Origin: Pseudomonas koreensis
Lineage (GTDB): Bacteria > Pseudomonadota > Gammaproteobacteria > Pseudomonadales > Pseudomonadaceae
Assembly: GCF_024169245.1 (NCBI RefSeq)
Contig: NZ_JALJWP010000001.1
Span: 372,001 to 436,000, forward strand
Length of the DNA stretch: 64,000 bases
Direction of reading: 5' to 3'
Position 1 is the stretch's first letter, and every line of letters begins with the position of its first letter. The position numbers and the translations under genes were made by a program. A model generated the notes under the pieces. The model was not told the origin of the DNA. It searched no databases and saw only the letters and a list, made by a program, of their open reading frames with translations. Of this stretch, positions 32,660 through 42,553 are shown piece by piece.

Positions 32660-35600
32660 TTGACCAATGTCACTCCGCCAGCCTCTGTGAGCAGCACCCC
32701 ACCGGCGCCCGGCTCGCCCCTGCGCGGAACATTGAAGGGGGCGCTGGCCACCCTCGTGCTGTTATTGCTGGCGCTGCTGTTCTGGCAACTGCTTGATCAA
32801 TTGCGCGAAACCCAGAAGAACCAGCGTCAGTTCACCATCGATTACACCGCCGACCTCGCCGCGCAGGTCAGCCTGAACATGGCGCTGAACGCACAAATCG
32901 CCCTCAATCTGCTACCGATCGTCGAACAACCGCAAACCGCCGACGAACAGCAGATGCTCCTGCGCAAACTGCAGCGCTCGCTGCCCGATCTGCGCAGCAT
33001 GGCCCTGCTCTCGCCCTCCGGCCGCATCATCAGCGACAGTGCCAGCGACAGCTCCGACGCCGATTACCTGACCGAACTGGTGCGCCGCAGCCGCGCCCAG
33101 GCGCATTACTTCAGCAATGCCGATGACGGCTCGGTGGTGCATCTGTTGCTGCATCAGGCCAGCGGCAGCAGTCGCGGTTACTGGGCCTTGCGACTGACGC
33201 CGACCTTCTTCGACTCGCTGACCAAACAGGACGCCACCGCCCTGCGCCCCTTGTGGCTGGTGGAAAACCGCCTCAATCACCAGATCATCAGCCGCGACGC
33301 CGCGCTGACATCGGCCAAGGCCGGCGTGCTGACCCCCGACGATGTCGCCAACACCGTGCTGACCGTGCCGCTGAGCAGCAGTGACTGGCAACTGCGTGGG
33401 CTGTTCGACCGCCAGCGCGTACTGGAAGAATTGCTGCCGGCGTTCATTGGCAAATGCCTGCTCGGCCTGGCGTTTTCGATGCTGCCGGTGATCGCGCTGC
33501 TGAACATGCGCCGCCGCCAGCGCCAGGTGCACGAAGGTCGGCGGCGCTATCAGGATATTTTCGAAGGCACCGGTGTGGCCTTGTGCGTGCTTGACCTGTC
33601 CGGCCTCAAGCAGATGTTCGACAAGGCGCAGATCCAGACCAGCGACCAGCTAAAAGCCTGGCTCGACCAACCACATCAGCGCCAGCAACTTCTCCAGGAA
33701 ATGCGCGTCACCGAGGTCAATCAGGTCGCCCTGCAACTGCTCGATGTGCATTCCTGCGACGATGCCTGGCAACTGCTGATCGACGGCCAGCGCCATCCGC
33801 AGTGCGCAATCGGCCAGCAGATCCTCGACGCCGTCCTGCAACAGCAGAAGCAGCTGGAACTGGAAATCAAACTGCCCAACAGCAATGGCCGCGACCAGCA
33901 CCTGTGGATGGTCCTGCGCCTGCCGAGCGAGCAGCACGACTATAAAGCGGTGATCCTCAGCATCAACGACATCACCAGCCGCAAGCTGATCGAACTGTCG
34001 TTGCTGGAGCGCGAAGGTTTCTGGTCGGACGTGGTGCGCACCGTGCCGGATCATCTGTATGTGCAGGACGTGATCAGCCAGCGGATGATTTTCAGCAACC
34101 ACCACCTCGGCCAGACCCTCGGCTACAACCGCACCGAGCTGCATCAAATGGGCGAATACTTCTGGGAAATCCTCCTGCACCCGGAAGACGCCGACTACTA
34201 CCATCGCTCGCGGCAGTTGCAGCGCCACGCCGGTTACAGCCAGTTGTTGCAATGCCAGTTGCGCTTCCGTCATCGCGACGGCAAGTGGCGGCGCTTCGAC
34301 ATTCGCGAACAGGCACTGGCGCGGGACAAGCACGATCAGGTCACGCGGATCATCGGCGTCGCCAAGGACATCACCGAACAGATCGAGGCCAGCGAATCGC
34401 TGCGTGACAGCGAACAGCGCTATCGCATGCTCGCCGAAAGCATCAGCGACGTGATTTTCTCCACCGACAGCAAGCTTTCGCTGAACTACGTCAGCCCGTC
34501 GGTGCAAGCCGTGCTTGGCTACAACGCCGAATGGATTTTCCAGAACGGCTGGCAATCGACCATCGCCAATCCCGGGCAACTGAACGGTATCTATGCGCTG
34601 ATGGACCGCGTCAGCAAGGCGCTGGACAAGCCCGAGCAACTGGCGATGCTGCGCAGTCAGGTGCAAACGCAGCTGTTCCTGTTCGATTGCCTGCGCGCCG
34701 ATGGCCGCAAGATTCCGATCGAACTGCGCCTGGTGCTGGTGTGGGACGAACATGGCGCGTTCGAAGGTGTGCTCGGCGTCGGCCGCGATATCAGCCAACA
34801 GCGCCGTGCCGAGAAAGATTTGCGCATGGCCGCCACGGTATTCGAGCATTCGACTTCGGCGATCCTGATCACCGACCCGGCCGGCTACATCGTCCAGGCC
34901 AACGAAGCGTTCAGTCGGGTCAGCGGTTACACCGTCAGCGAAGTGCTCGACCAGTTGCCGAACATGCTCACTGTCGACGAGCAGCAGGACGCGCACCTGC
35001 GTTACGTGCTCAAGCAGTTGCACGAGCACAGCACCTGGGAGGGCGAAGTGTGGATGAAGCGCCGCAACGGCGAGCATTACCCGGCGTGGGTCGGCATCAC
35101 CGCCGTGCTCGACGACGAGGGCGATCTGGCCAGTTACGTGTGTTTCTTCAGCGATATCAGCGAGCGCAAGGCCAGCGAGCAGCGCATCCACCGCCTCGCC
35201 TACTACGACGCCCTCACCCACCTGCCGAACCGCACGCTGTTCCAGGATCGGCTGCATACCGCGCTGCAAGCGGCCGAACGGCAGAAGTCGTGGGTGGTGC
35301 TGATGTTCCTCGACCTCGACCGTTTCAAACCGATCAACGACTCCCTCGGCCACGCCGCCGGCGATCGCATGCTCAAGGACATGGCCACACGCCTGCTGGC
35401 CTGCGTCGATGACGACGATACCGTGGCGCGCATGGGTGGCGACGAATTCACCTTGCTGTTGCAGCATCGCTCCAGCCGTGAACTGGCGCTGAACCGGGCG
35501 ATTCACGTCGCCGAGCAGATCCTCGCCAGCCTGGTGCGGCCGTTCGTGCTCGAGGGCCGCGAGTTCTTCGTCACCGCCAGTATCGGTATCGCGTTGAGCC

Positions 35601-36508
35601 CGCAGGACGGCAACGAACTCAGCCAGTTGATGAAGAACGCCGACACCGCGATGTACCACGCCAAGGAACGCGGCAAGAACAACTTCCAGTTCTATCAGGC
35701 CGACATGAACGCCAGTGCGCTGGAACGTCTGGAGCTGGAAAGCGATTTGCGTCATGCGCTGGAACAGAACGAATTCGTCCTGTATTACCAGCCACAGTTC
35801 AGCGGCGACGGCAAACGTTTGACCGGCGCCGAAGCGCTGCTGCGCTGGCGTCATCCCCGTCGCGGGCTGGTGCCGCCGGGGGATTTCATTCCGGTGCTGG
35901 AAGAGCTCGGGCTGGTGGTGGACGTTGGCGACTGGGTCATCAGCGAGGCCTGCCGGCAGCTGAAAACCTGGCACCAGCAACGGGTGCGGGTGCCGAAGGT
36001 CTCGGTGAACATTTCCGCACGGCAGTTCTCCGACGGCCAGTTGGGCACGCGGATCGCCACCATCCTGCGGGAAACCGGCCTGCCACCGGCGTGCCTGGAA
36101 CTGGAATTGACCGAAAGCATCCTGATGCGCGAGGTCAGCGAGGCGATGCAGATTCTTGCCGGGCTGAAGAACCTCGGCCTGAGCATTGCAGTCGATGACT
36201 TCGGCACCGGTTATTCGTCGCTGAACTACCTCAAACAATTCCCGATCGACGTGCTGAAGATCGACCGTACCTTCGTCGACGGCTTGCCGTCCGGCGAACA
36301 GGACGCGCAGATCGCCCGGGCGATCATCGCCATGGCCCACAGCCTGAATCTGGCGGTGATCGCCGAGGGTGTGGAAACCCATGAGCAACTGGACTTCCTG
36401 CGTGAGCATGGCTGCGATGAGGTGCAGGGTTACCTGTTCGGACGGCCGATGCCGGCGGGACGGTTTGAGGCGCAGTTCTGTAACGATGCGCTGTTCATGT
36501 TCGATTGA
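32660..36508 (+). CDS. morA: MorA-type membrane GGDEF-EAL sensor enzyme for c-di-GMP
   Basis: A 1282-residue protein with transmembrane segments at about 27-47 and 264-283 flanking a periplasmic sensor region. Several PAS domains with PAC motifs follow (about 300-830), then a GGDEF domain with intact GGDEF at 926-930, and an EAL domain with EAL at 1058-1060 and DDFGTGYSS near 1179. The product-inhibition RxxD site before GGDEF reads DDDD, so it is probably missing. Cyclase and phosphodiesterase motifs are both intact. It starts with TTG at 32660 (or GTG at 32687); no ATG fits. The position before glyA matches P. aeruginosa MorA, which affects motility and biofilm. Confidence 0.88.
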   Translation: MTNVTPPASVSSTPPAPGSPLRGTLKGALATLVLLLLALLFWQLLDQLRETQKNQRQFTIDYTADLAAQVSLNMALNAQIALNLLPIVEQPQTADEQQMLLRKLQRSLPDLRSMALLSPSGRIISDSASDSSDADYLTELVRRSRAQAHYFSNADDGSVVHLLLHQASGSSRGYWALRLTPTFFDSLTKQDATALRPLWLVENRLNHQIISRDAALTSAKAGVLTPDDVANTVLTVPLSSSDWQLRGLFDRQRVLEELLPAFIGKCLLGLAFSMLPVIALLNMRRRQRQVHEGRRRYQDIFEGTGVALCVLDLSGLKQMFDKAQIQTSDQLKAWLDQPHQRQQLLQEMRVTEVNQVALQLLDVHSCDDAWQLLIDGQRHPQCAIGQQILDAVLQQQKQLELEIKLPNSNGRDQHLWMVLRLPSEQHDYKAVILSINDITSRKLIELSLLEREGFWSDVVRTVPDHLYVQDVISQRMIFSNHHLGQTLGYNRTELHQMGEYFWEILLHPEDADYYHRSRQLQRHAGYSQLLQCQLRFRHRDGKWRRFDIREQALARDKHDQVTRIIGVAKDITEQIEASESLRDSEQRYRMLAESISDVIFSTDSKLSLNYVSPSVQAVLGYNAEWIFQNGWQSTIANPGQLNGIYALMDRVSKALDKPEQLAMLRSQVQTQLFLFDCLRADGRKIPIELRLVLVWDEHGAFEGVLGVGRDISQQRRAEKDLRMAATVFEHSTSAILITDPAGYIVQANEAFSRVSGYTVSEVLDQLPNMLTVDEQQDAHLRYVLKQLHEHSTWEGEVWMKRRNGEHYPAWVGITAVLDDEGDLASYVCFFSDISERKASEQRIHRLAYYDALTHLPNRTLFQDRLHTALQAAERQKSWVVLMFLDLDRFKPINDSLGHAAGDRMLKDMATRLLACVDDDDTVARMGGDEFTLLLQHRSSRELALNRAIHVAEQILASLVRPFVLEGREFFVTASIGIALSPQDGNELSQLMKNADTAMYHAKERGKNNFQFYQADMNASALERLELESDLRHALEQNEFVLYYQPQFSGDGKRLTGAEALLRWRHPRRGLVPPGDFIPVLEELGLVVDVGDWVISEACRQLKTWHQQRVRVPKVSVNISARQFSDGQLGTRIATILRETGLPPACLELELTESILMREVSEAMQILAGLKNLGLSIAVDDFGTGYSSLNYLKQFPIDVLKIDRTFVDGLPSGEQDAQIARAIIAMAHSLNLAVIAEGVETHEQLDFLREHGCDEVQGYLFGRPMPAGRFEAQFCNDALFMFD

Positions 36509-36522
36509 AGATCTGCGGCGCG

Positions 36523-36610
36523 GCCTTCGCGAGCAGGCTCGCTCCCACAGGGGAATGCATTGCAGCAGGGGAATGCATTTCACATGTGGGAGCGAGCCTG
36601 CTCGCGAAGG
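36523..36610. repeat. REPIN with a duplicated loop (GCGAGC family)
   Basis: CCTTCGCGAGCAGGCTCGCT at 36523 and GTGGGAGCGAGCCTGCTCGC ending at 36610. Between the arms CAGGGGAATGCATT occurs twice in tandem, a small internal duplication. Confidence 0.85.
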
Positions 36611-36739
36611 GGCCGGCAAAAGCACCGCACATCTGTCATGAACGCCACTTGTCTGCGACATGATGTCGTTTCATATGTCATCCAAAAGCGGTTGGGTTAG
36701 AATGCCCCCCTTTTCTGCCCCCGATCCTTGAGGACCGCC

Positions 36740-37993
36740 ATGTTCAGCCGTGATTTGACTATTGCCAAGTACGACGCCGACCTTTTTGCCGCCATGGAGC
36801 AAGAAGCTCAGCGTCAGGAAGAACACATTGAGCTGATCGCTTCGGAAAACTACACCAGCCCAGCGGTGATGGAAGCTCAAGGCTCGGTCCTGACCAACAA
36901 GTACGCCGAAGGTTATCCGGGCAAGCGTTACTACGGTGGTTGCGAATACGTCGACGTGGTTGAACAACTGGCCATCGACCGCGCCAAGGAACTGTTCGGC
37001 GCCGATTACGCCAACGTTCAGCCGCACGCCGGTTCCCAGGCCAACGCTGCGGTCTATCTGGCCCTGCTGTCGGCTGGCGACACCATTCTGGGCATGAGCC
37101 TGGCCCACGGCGGTCACCTGACCCACGGCGCCAGCGTTTCCTCCTCGGGCAAGCTGTACAACGCCATCCAGTACGGCATCGACGCCAACGGCCTGATCGA
37201 CTACGACGAAGTCGAGCGCCTGGCAGTCGAGCACAAGCCGAAAATGATCGTTGCCGGTTTCTCCGCCTACTCGCAGATCCTCGACTTCCCGCGCTTCCGC
37301 GAAATCGCTGACAAGGTCGGCGCCTACCTGTTCGTCGACATGGCTCACGTCGCCGGTCTGGTTGCCGCTGGTGTCTACCCGAACCCGGTGCCTTTCGCTG
37401 ACGTCGTGACCACCACCACGCACAAGACCCTGCGCGGTCCACGTGGCGGTCTGATCCTGGCCAAGGCCAACGCCGAGATCGAGAAAAAGCTCAACTCCGC
37501 AGTATTCCCGGGCGCCCAGGGCGGCCCGCTGGAGCACGTGATCGCGGCCAAGGCGATCTGCTTCAAGGAAGCGCTGCAGCCTGAGTTCAAGGCATACCAG
37601 CAACAAGTGGTGAAGAACGCCAAGGCCATGGCCGAAGTGTTCATCGCGCGCGGTTTTGACGTGGTATCCGGCGGTACCGAAAACCACCTGTTCCTGCTGT
37701 CGCTGATCAAGCAGGACATCTCCGGTAAAGACGCCGACGCCGCACTGGGCAAAGCGTTCATCACCGTGAACAAGAACTCCGTGCCTAACGATCCACGCTC
37801 GCCGTTCGTTACTTCCGGCCTGCGTTTCGGTACTCCGGCTGTGACCACTCGCGGCTTCAAGGAAGCCGAGTGCAAAGAGCTGGCCGGCTGGATCTGCGAC
37901 ATCCTGGCTGACCTGAACAACGAAGCGGTGATCGACGCCGTTCGTGAGAAAGTCAAAGCCATCTGCAAGAAACTGCCGGTGTACGGCGCTTAA
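36740..37993 (+). CDS. glyA: Serine hydroxymethyltransferase GlyA
   Basis: A 417-residue PLP enzyme interconverting serine and glycine and supplying one-carbon units on tetrahydrofolate. The PLP lysine is in [14 protein letters not shown], and [15 protein letters not shown], the conserved N-terminal pattern, is present. I use the ATG at 36740 (MFSRDLT) with GAGG 6 bases upstream, not the TTG at 36728. It is followed within 30 bases by a strong terminator. The gene lies just after morA, as in other Pseudomonas. Confidence 0.97.
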   Translation: MFSRDLTIAKYDADLFAAMEQEAQRQEEHIELIASENYTSPAVMEAQGSVLTNKYAEGYPGKRYYGGCEYVDVVEQLAIDRAKELFGADYANVQPHAGSQANAAVYLALLSAGDTILGMSLAHGGHLTHGASVSSSGKLYNAIQYGIDANGLIDYDEVERLAVEHKPKMIVAGFSAYSQILDFPRFREIADKVGAYLFVDMAHVAGLVAAGVYPNPVPFADVVTTTTHKTLRGPRGGLILAKANAEIEKKLNSAVFPGAQGGPLEHVIAAKAICFKEALQPEFKAYQQQVVKNAKAMAEVFIARGFDVVSGGTENHLFLLSLIKQDISGKDADAALGKAFITVNKNSVPNDPRSPFVTSGLRFGTPAVTTRGFKEAECKELAGWICDILADLNNEAVIDAVREKVKAICKKLPVYGA

Positions 37994-38016
37994 GTGCGAC
38001 GCTAACCCGCAGCATG

Positions 38017-38049
38017 AAAAACCGGCCAAGTGATTGGCCGGTTTTTTTT
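38017..38049 (+). terminator. Terminator of glyA
   Basis: The stem ACCGGCCAA/TTGGCCGGT (38021-38042, loop GTGA) is followed by eight T residues. Confidence 0.94.
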
Positions 38050-38063
38050 CGCCTGTGATTCCG

Positions 38064-38147
38064 CTGTAGGAGCTGCCGAAGGCTGCGATCTTTTGATCTG
38101 GATTTAAAAACAAGATCAAAAGATCGCAGCCTTCGGCAGCTCCTACA
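38064..38147. repeat. REPIN of the second family (GAAGGCTGCGATC)
   Basis: CTGTAGGAGCTGCCGAAGGC at 38064 and its inverted copy ending GGCAGCTCCTACA at 38147, with a short AT-rich loop. Confidence 0.9.
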
Positions 38148-38327
38148 CGTGGCTAGGGCCACTGGTCAGACCGGTCATGCCAATTCTGATCTTTTCACTT
38201 GTCATCCCGAAAAAACCGAGCGTAGACTGCGCCTGCACTGGACATACCGGTAAGACCACAATAATTAAGTCCTGAATCCGATGCGCAACGCGTGCGGCAG
38301 CCAGGACACCGACCCAGGATTCCTCCC

Positions 38328-39641
38328 ATGCTCAGATGGTGCTCGCGTTCAATCTTCCTTCAAGTGGTTCTCGGACTGATGCTCGGCATCGTCTGCGGGC
38401 TGACCCTTCCTGAATACTCCGCCCAACTGAAACCGCTCGGCGATGGCTTCATCAAACTGATCAAGATGCTCATCGGCCTGATCGTGTTCTGCGTGGTGGT
38501 CAGCGGCATCAGCGGCGCGGGCGATCTGAAGAAGGTCGGGCGCATCGGCCTCAAATCGGTGATCTACTTTGAAGTGCTGACCACCATCGCCCTGGTGATC
38601 GGCCTGGTGTTCGCCTTCAGTACCGGCATCGGCAGCGGCGCGAATATCCATCTTGAGCAACTCTCCAGCGCCGACATGGGCGACCTCGCCGAACGCGGTC
38701 AGCACATGCACACCACCACACAATTCCTGATGGACCTGATCCCGACCTCGGTAATCGGTGCCTTCGCTGACAACAATATTTTGCAAGTGCTGCTGTTCTC
38801 GGTGCTGTTCGGCAGCGCGCTGAATCTGGTCGGCGAAGCGGCGTCCGGGATCTCGCGGCTGATCAACGAACTGAGCCATGTGATCTTCCGCATCATGGGC
38901 ATGATCGTCCGGCTGGCGCCGATCGGCGTGTTCGGCGCCATCGCCTTCACCACCAGCAAATACGGCCTTGACTCGCTGCAGCACCTGGGCAGTCTGGTCG
39001 GTCTGTTCTACCTGACCTGCGTCGCCTTCGTCGCGCTGATTCTCGGTCTGGTCATGCGCGTTTCCGGCCTGCGCATGTGGCCTCTGCTCAAGTACCTGCG
39101 CGAAGAACTGCTGATCGTCATGGGCACCGCCTCTTCCGACGCCGTGCTGCCGCAGATCATGCGCAAGCTCGAACACCTCGGTATCGGCAGCTCCACCGTC
39201 GGGCTGGTGATCCCGACCGGGTACTCGTTCAACCTCGACGGTTTCTCGATCTACCTGACCCTGGCCATCGTGTTCATCGCCAATGCCACCGGTACACCAC
39301 TGGCGATGACTGATTTGCTGACGATTCTGCTGGTCTCGCTGATCACCTCGAAAGGCGCCCACGGCATTCCCGGTTCGGCGCTAGTGATTCTCGCAGCGAC
39401 GCTGACGGCGATCCCGGCGATTCCTGTGGTTGGTCTGGTGCTGGTGTTGGCGGTCGATTGGTTCATGGGCATCGGCCGTGCGCTGACCAATCTGATCGGC
39501 AACTGCGTCGCCACTGTGGCCATCGCCCGCTGGGAAAAGGACATCGACGTGCAGCGCGCGAACAAGGTGCTCAATGGCGAACAGGGCTATAACTTTCAAC
39601 CGCGAAAAACCGTCGCTCAGGCGGCGGCCAAAGAATTTTGA
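38328..39641 (+). CDS. Dicarboxylate/amino-acid:cation symporter (DctA-like)
   Basis: A 437-residue inner-membrane carrier of the DAACS family. Motifs include FIKLIKMLIGLIVFCVVVSGI, a serine-rich segment (MGTASSDAVLPQIM), YSFNLDGFSIYLTLA and the C-terminal ITSKGAHGIPGSALVILAATL. These place it with DctA (C4-dicarboxylate) carriers, but substrate cannot be assigned from sequence. The start at 38328 (MLRWCSRSIFLQVV) follows AGGA. A GntR/FCD regulator gene begins 49 bases after the stop and a second follows, suggesting that uptake of a carboxylate is controlled by its own ligand. Confidence 0.88.
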   Translation: MLRWCSRSIFLQVVLGLMLGIVCGLTLPEYSAQLKPLGDGFIKLIKMLIGLIVFCVVVSGISGAGDLKKVGRIGLKSVIYFEVLTTIALVIGLVFAFSTGIGSGANIHLEQLSSADMGDLAERGQHMHTTTQFLMDLIPTSVIGAFADNNILQVLLFSVLFGSALNLVGEAASGISRLINELSHVIFRIMGMIVRLAPIGVFGAIAFTTSKYGLDSLQHLGSLVGLFYLTCVAFVALILGLVMRVSGLRMWPLLKYLREELLIVMGTASSDAVLPQIMRKLEHLGIGSSTVGLVIPTGYSFNLDGFSIYLTLAIVFIANATGTPLAMTDLLTILLVSLITSKGAHGIPGSALVILAATLTAIPAIPVVGLVLVLAVDWFMGIGRALTNLIGNCVATVAIARWEKDIDVQRANKVLNGEQGYNFQPRKTVAQAAAKEF

Positions 39642-39690
39642 ATGAGTGCCGTGCCTGCCAATGCGCGGGCACGGCGCAGGGAGACAATAC

Positions 39691-40395
39691 GTGATTACAA
39701 CTTCAACCGTCGTCAACTCAGTGGTGGAAAAGCTCCGCGCCGCGTTGGCTCGTGGCCAGTGGCGCACAGGCGACATGCTGCCAGGCCAGCGCGAACTGGC
39801 CGAACAACTGGGCATCAGCCGGCCGAGCCTGCGCGAAGCGGTGATCGTCCTCGAAACCCTCGGTCTGGTGCGCTCGATGCCGGGCAAAGGCGTGGTCGTC
39901 CTCGATGCGCAACTCAGCGACAGCCAGAGCCACGACAGCGCGGTGGCCGGCGCCAGTCTCGAAGATGTGCTGCAACTGCGCTACACCCTCGAGCCGTTCA
40001 TCGTCGGGCTGGTTGCGCAATCGATCAGCAGCAAGGAAGTCGGCCAGTTGCGCCTGACCCTGATGGACATGCGCGAAGCCCTTGAGGCCGGCGACAGCGA
40101 AGCCGGGGTCAGCGCCTACATTGCCTTCCACGAAGAACTGTTCACCCTGACCTCGAACCCGATTTTCCAGAGCGTGGTCCAGCAGACCAGCAATGCCCTC
40201 AAGCAAAGCGCTGACGTGTTGCGCAATTCCCCGGAGCATCTGGCTGAGCGTCTGGAAGAAAACGAAGCCGTGGTCCGCGCGATCCGCAGCAAGAACAGCG
40301 CTCAGGCCAGCGCCGAGATGCGCCGGCACATTCTGCGCGAAGGCCAGCGCATGGGCGTCGAGCTGAATATCCCGGATGACAACCTGCCCACCTGA
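39691..40395 (+). CDS. FadR-subfamily GntR regulator
   Basis: A 234-residue regulator. The N-terminal winged helix (LRAALARGQWRTGDMLPGQRELAEQLGISRPSLREAVIVLETLGLVRSMPGKG region) and the all-helical FCD ligand domain are clear. The start is probably GTG at 39691, with AGGGAG 8 bases upstream; earlier in-frame ATG codons lie inside the carrier's end region without a site. FCD domains in this subfamily bind small carboxylates, often through a metal. Its place 49 bases after the carrier and 18 bases before the next regulator points to one transcript. Confidence 0.86.
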   Translation: MITTSTVVNSVVEKLRAALARGQWRTGDMLPGQRELAEQLGISRPSLREAVIVLETLGLVRSMPGKGVVVLDAQLSDSQSHDSAVAGASLEDVLQLRYTLEPFIVGLVAQSISSKEVGQLRLTLMDMREALEAGDSEAGVSAYIAFHEELFTLTSNPIFQSVVQQTSNALKQSADVLRNSPEHLAERLEENEAVVRAIRSKNSAQASAEMRRHILREGQRMGVELNIPDDNLPT

Positions 40396-40413
40396 TTTGC
40401 CAGGAGAACGGCC

Positions 40414-41118
40414 ATGAACAGTTTTGCTTCAGCCTCGCATGCGCACTCCACTGCCCTGCCCTTCCCTGGCCTGCGCACGCCGGTGGAGGATCTGTATCCG
40501 CGAGTGTTCGACGCGATCCTCGAGCAGCGTATCGATGAACACAGCCGGTTCACCGAGGACAGTCTGAAGGCGATGTTCAGCGCCAGCCGTGCCGATGTAC
40601 GACGGGTGCTGGCGCAGTTGGCCCATGAACAGATTGTGCTGCTGCGCGCCAATCATCGGCCGCGAGTGGCCGCGCCGGATCGCGAATTGATCCGGCAGAC
40701 CTTGCATGCGCGGCGGCTGGCTGAAAGCACATTGGTGCGATTGGCCTGTCAGCGGCCGCGTGCAGATGAATTGAAATGCTTGCGCACTTTGATCGAACGC
40801 GAGAAGCGGGCCGTCGAGCAGGATCGGCGCGGGGCGGCGATTCGGTTGTCGGGGGAGTTTCATCTGCAGCTGGCGCGGATGGCGGGCAATCTGCCGTTGG
40901 CGCATTTTCTGCGGAGCCTGGTGCCGTTGACATCGTTGGCGATTGCGCGGAGTGACTGCCAGACGCACAGCTGTTGCGCATGGCAGGAGCATTTGGCGCT
41001 GGTTGAGGCGGTGGAACGAGGTGATGTTCCTAAGGCAGGCATGCTGATGAATCAGCATTTGGATGATCTTGAGCAGGCCTTGGTGGGGGCAACCCTGGAG
41101 CATTGTGTTGTTGGTTAG
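40414..41118 (+). CDS. Second GntR/FCD-type regulator
   Basis: A 234-residue protein that begins only 18 bases after the first regulator. The N-terminal part (VEDLYPRVFDAILEQRIDEHSRFTEDSLKAMF, SRADVRRVLAQLAHEQIVLLRANHRPRVA) has the GntR winged-helix shape. The C-terminal part is an FCD-type bundle (HARRLAESTLVRLA, FHLQLARMAGNLPL, WQEHLALVEAVERGD) with conserved His positions. Base composition drops slightly in AT content near the end. It is the last gene of the carrier unit, followed by a REPIN. Its own ligand is unknown. Confidence 0.84.
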   Translation: MNSFASASHAHSTALPFPGLRTPVEDLYPRVFDAILEQRIDEHSRFTEDSLKAMFSASRADVRRVLAQLAHEQIVLLRANHRPRVAAPDRELIRQTLHARRLAESTLVRLACQRPRADELKCLRTLIEREKRAVEQDRRGAAIRLSGEFHLQLARMAGNLPLAHFLRSLVPLTSLAIARSDCQTHSCCAWQEHLALVEAVERGDVPKAGMLMNQHLDDLEQALVGATLEHCVVG

Positions 41119-41121
41119 ATT

Positions 41122-41193
41122 GCTATCGCGAGCAGGCTCACTCCTACAGGGGGACGCATTTCAAATTGTAGGAGTGAGCCTGCTCGCGATAGC
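41122..41193. repeat. REPIN, short loop, inward orientation (GAGTGAGCC family)
   Basis: GCTATCGCGAGCAGGCTCAC at 41122 and TGTAGGAGTGAGCCTGCTCG to 41193, between the convergent GntR and YjiA genes. Confidence 0.9.
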
Positions 41194-41217
41194 TCCATTA
41201 CAGGCTAAGAAGATCCA

Positions 41218-42189
41218 TCAGCCCGCCGCCACCCTGGCAAACCCCGCCCGAATCTTCTCTTCCGGCAAATCATCGGCAATAAACACGATCACGCTTTCCC
41301 GCGCCTCGCCCTCGGCCCATTCGGTGTCCCAGTCGAAACCATAGAGTTTCAGCACCCCCTGAAACACCAGCCGCCGATCCTCGCCGGCAATGTTCAGCAC
41401 ACCTTTGTAGCGCAGCAATTGCTTGCCGTGTTCCTCCAGCAGTTCGTTCATGAACTCGCTGAGCTGATCGATATCCAGCGCCTGATCGGTGCGCAGCACC
41501 AGGCTGGAGATGCGATCGATCGACGGCGCCTTGCTCACCGGACGCAAGCTCAAACCACCACCGAGATCAGCATTGAGATTGAAGCCGCGCACATCCAGCA
41601 GTTCGGCCAGATCGATGTTGCCATGCTCGACTACCCGGATCGGCGCGCGCCGGTTGATCCGCGTCAGCCGCTCGCTCAGTGCAGTGAACGTGGCCTCATC
41701 GACCAGATCGGTCTTGCTCACCAGCAAGCGGTCGGCAAAACCGATCTGCGCCTGGGCGATGGTCTGGGTCAGGTGCACATCGGCGTGGGCGGCGTCGACC
41801 AGGGTGATGATGCCGTCGAGCAGATAACGCTCACGCAGCTCTTCGTCGATGAAAAAGGTCTGCGCCACCGGCGCCGGATCGGCCAGACCGGTGCACTCGA
41901 TCACCAGACGGTCGAAAGCGATCTCGCCGCTGTCCAGGCGCTCGAGCAGCAAGTACAGCGCCTTGGTCAGGTCGGTGTGAATGGTGCAGCAGACGCAGCC
42001 GTTGGCCAGGGTCATGACTTGCACCGGTTCATCACCCAGCATTTGGGTGTCGATGCCGGCGTCGCTGAATTCGTTTTCGATCACGGCGATTTTCAGGCCG
42101 TGCTCGGCTTTCAATAAATGACGCAGCAAGGTGGTCTTGCCGGCGCCGAGGAAACCGCTGAGGACCGTTACAGGTATGGGAGAAGACAA
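41218..42189 (-). CDS. yjiA: CobW/YjiA-type GTP-binding metallochaperone-like protein
   Basis: A 323-residue G3E GTPase. P-loop GFLGAGKTT near residue 12, a metal-binding GCVCC motif (CxCC form), and NKxD-equivalent SKTDLVD are present; the C-terminal CobW_C domain has LLRYKGVLNIAGEDRRLVFQGV. The start is probably TTG at 42189, with AGGAG 8 bases upstream; an upstream GTG at 42213 has no such site. YjiA is often in one operon with yjiX and the cstA/btsT carrier, as here. The metal it handles in vivo is unsettled. Confidence 0.9.
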   Translation of the reverse strand: MSSPIPVTVLSGFLGAGKTTLLRHLLKAEHGLKIAVIENEFSDAGIDTQMLGDEPVQVMTLANGCVCCTIHTDLTKALYLLLERLDSGEIAFDRLVIECTGLADPAPVAQTFFIDEELRERYLLDGIITLVDAAHADVHLTQTIAQAQIGFADRLLVSKTDLVDEATFTALSERLTRINRRAPIRVVEHGNIDLAELLDVRGFNLNADLGGGLSLRPVSKAPSIDRISSLVLRTDQALDIDQLSEFMNELLEEHGKQLLRYKGVLNIAGEDRRLVFQGVLKLYGFDWDTEWAEGEARESVIVFIADDLPEEKIRAGFARVAAG

Positions 42190-42222
42190 AACCCGATCTC
42201 CTGAAAGAAACACAAAAACAAA

Positions 42223-42312
42223 TGTGGGAGCGAGCCTGCTCGCGAAAGCGGTGTGCCAGTCAAATCACTCATCAACTGACTCTCCACTTCGCGAGCAAGC
42301 TCGCTCCCACAG
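42223..42312. repeat. REPIN between yjiX and yjiA (GCGAGC family)
   Basis: TGTGGGAGCGAGCCTGCTCG at 42223 and inverted copy ending GCTCCCACAG at 42312. It lies inside the apparent cstA-yjiX-yjiA transcript. Confidence 0.9.
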
Positions 42313-42340
42313 GGGATTACCTCAACCGAAGGCTGTCAGC

Positions 42341-42538
42341 TCAACAGCACTTCGGCCCACCCTTGCCACCGTAACGGGCCTCCTGACGTTCGCGAAAGAA
42401 CATCTCGTAGCTCATCACCGGTTTGTCCGGGTGTTTGGTTTGCATATGCTCGACGTAGGTGTCGTAGTCGGGCATGCCGACCATCAGGCGCGCGGCCTGA
42501 CCGAGGTATTTACCGAGGCGACTCAGGTCATTGAACAT
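42341..42538 (-). CDS. yjiX: YbdD/YjiX family small protein
   Basis: A 65-residue cytoplasmic protein, [32 protein letters not shown], then [26 protein letters not shown] and a C-terminal KCC. It belongs to the YbdD/YjiX family, always found next to CstA or BtsT carriers and suspected to be an accessory for them. The gene lies 15 bases after cstA. The terminal Cys pair is a recurrent family feature. Confidence 0.93.
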   Translation of the reverse strand: MFNDLSRLGKYLGQAARLMVGMPDYDTYVEHMQTKHPDKPVMSYEMFFRERQEARYGGKGGPKCC

Positions 42539-42553
42539 GCTGCAATCCTCTGG

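Noticed and set aside
33650..36661. Long minus-strand open frame (about 1000 codons) opposite morA
   Set aside because: Same artefact: it mirrors the morA coding sequence; composition is rich in His, Gln and Val as expected for antisense of GC-rich genes.
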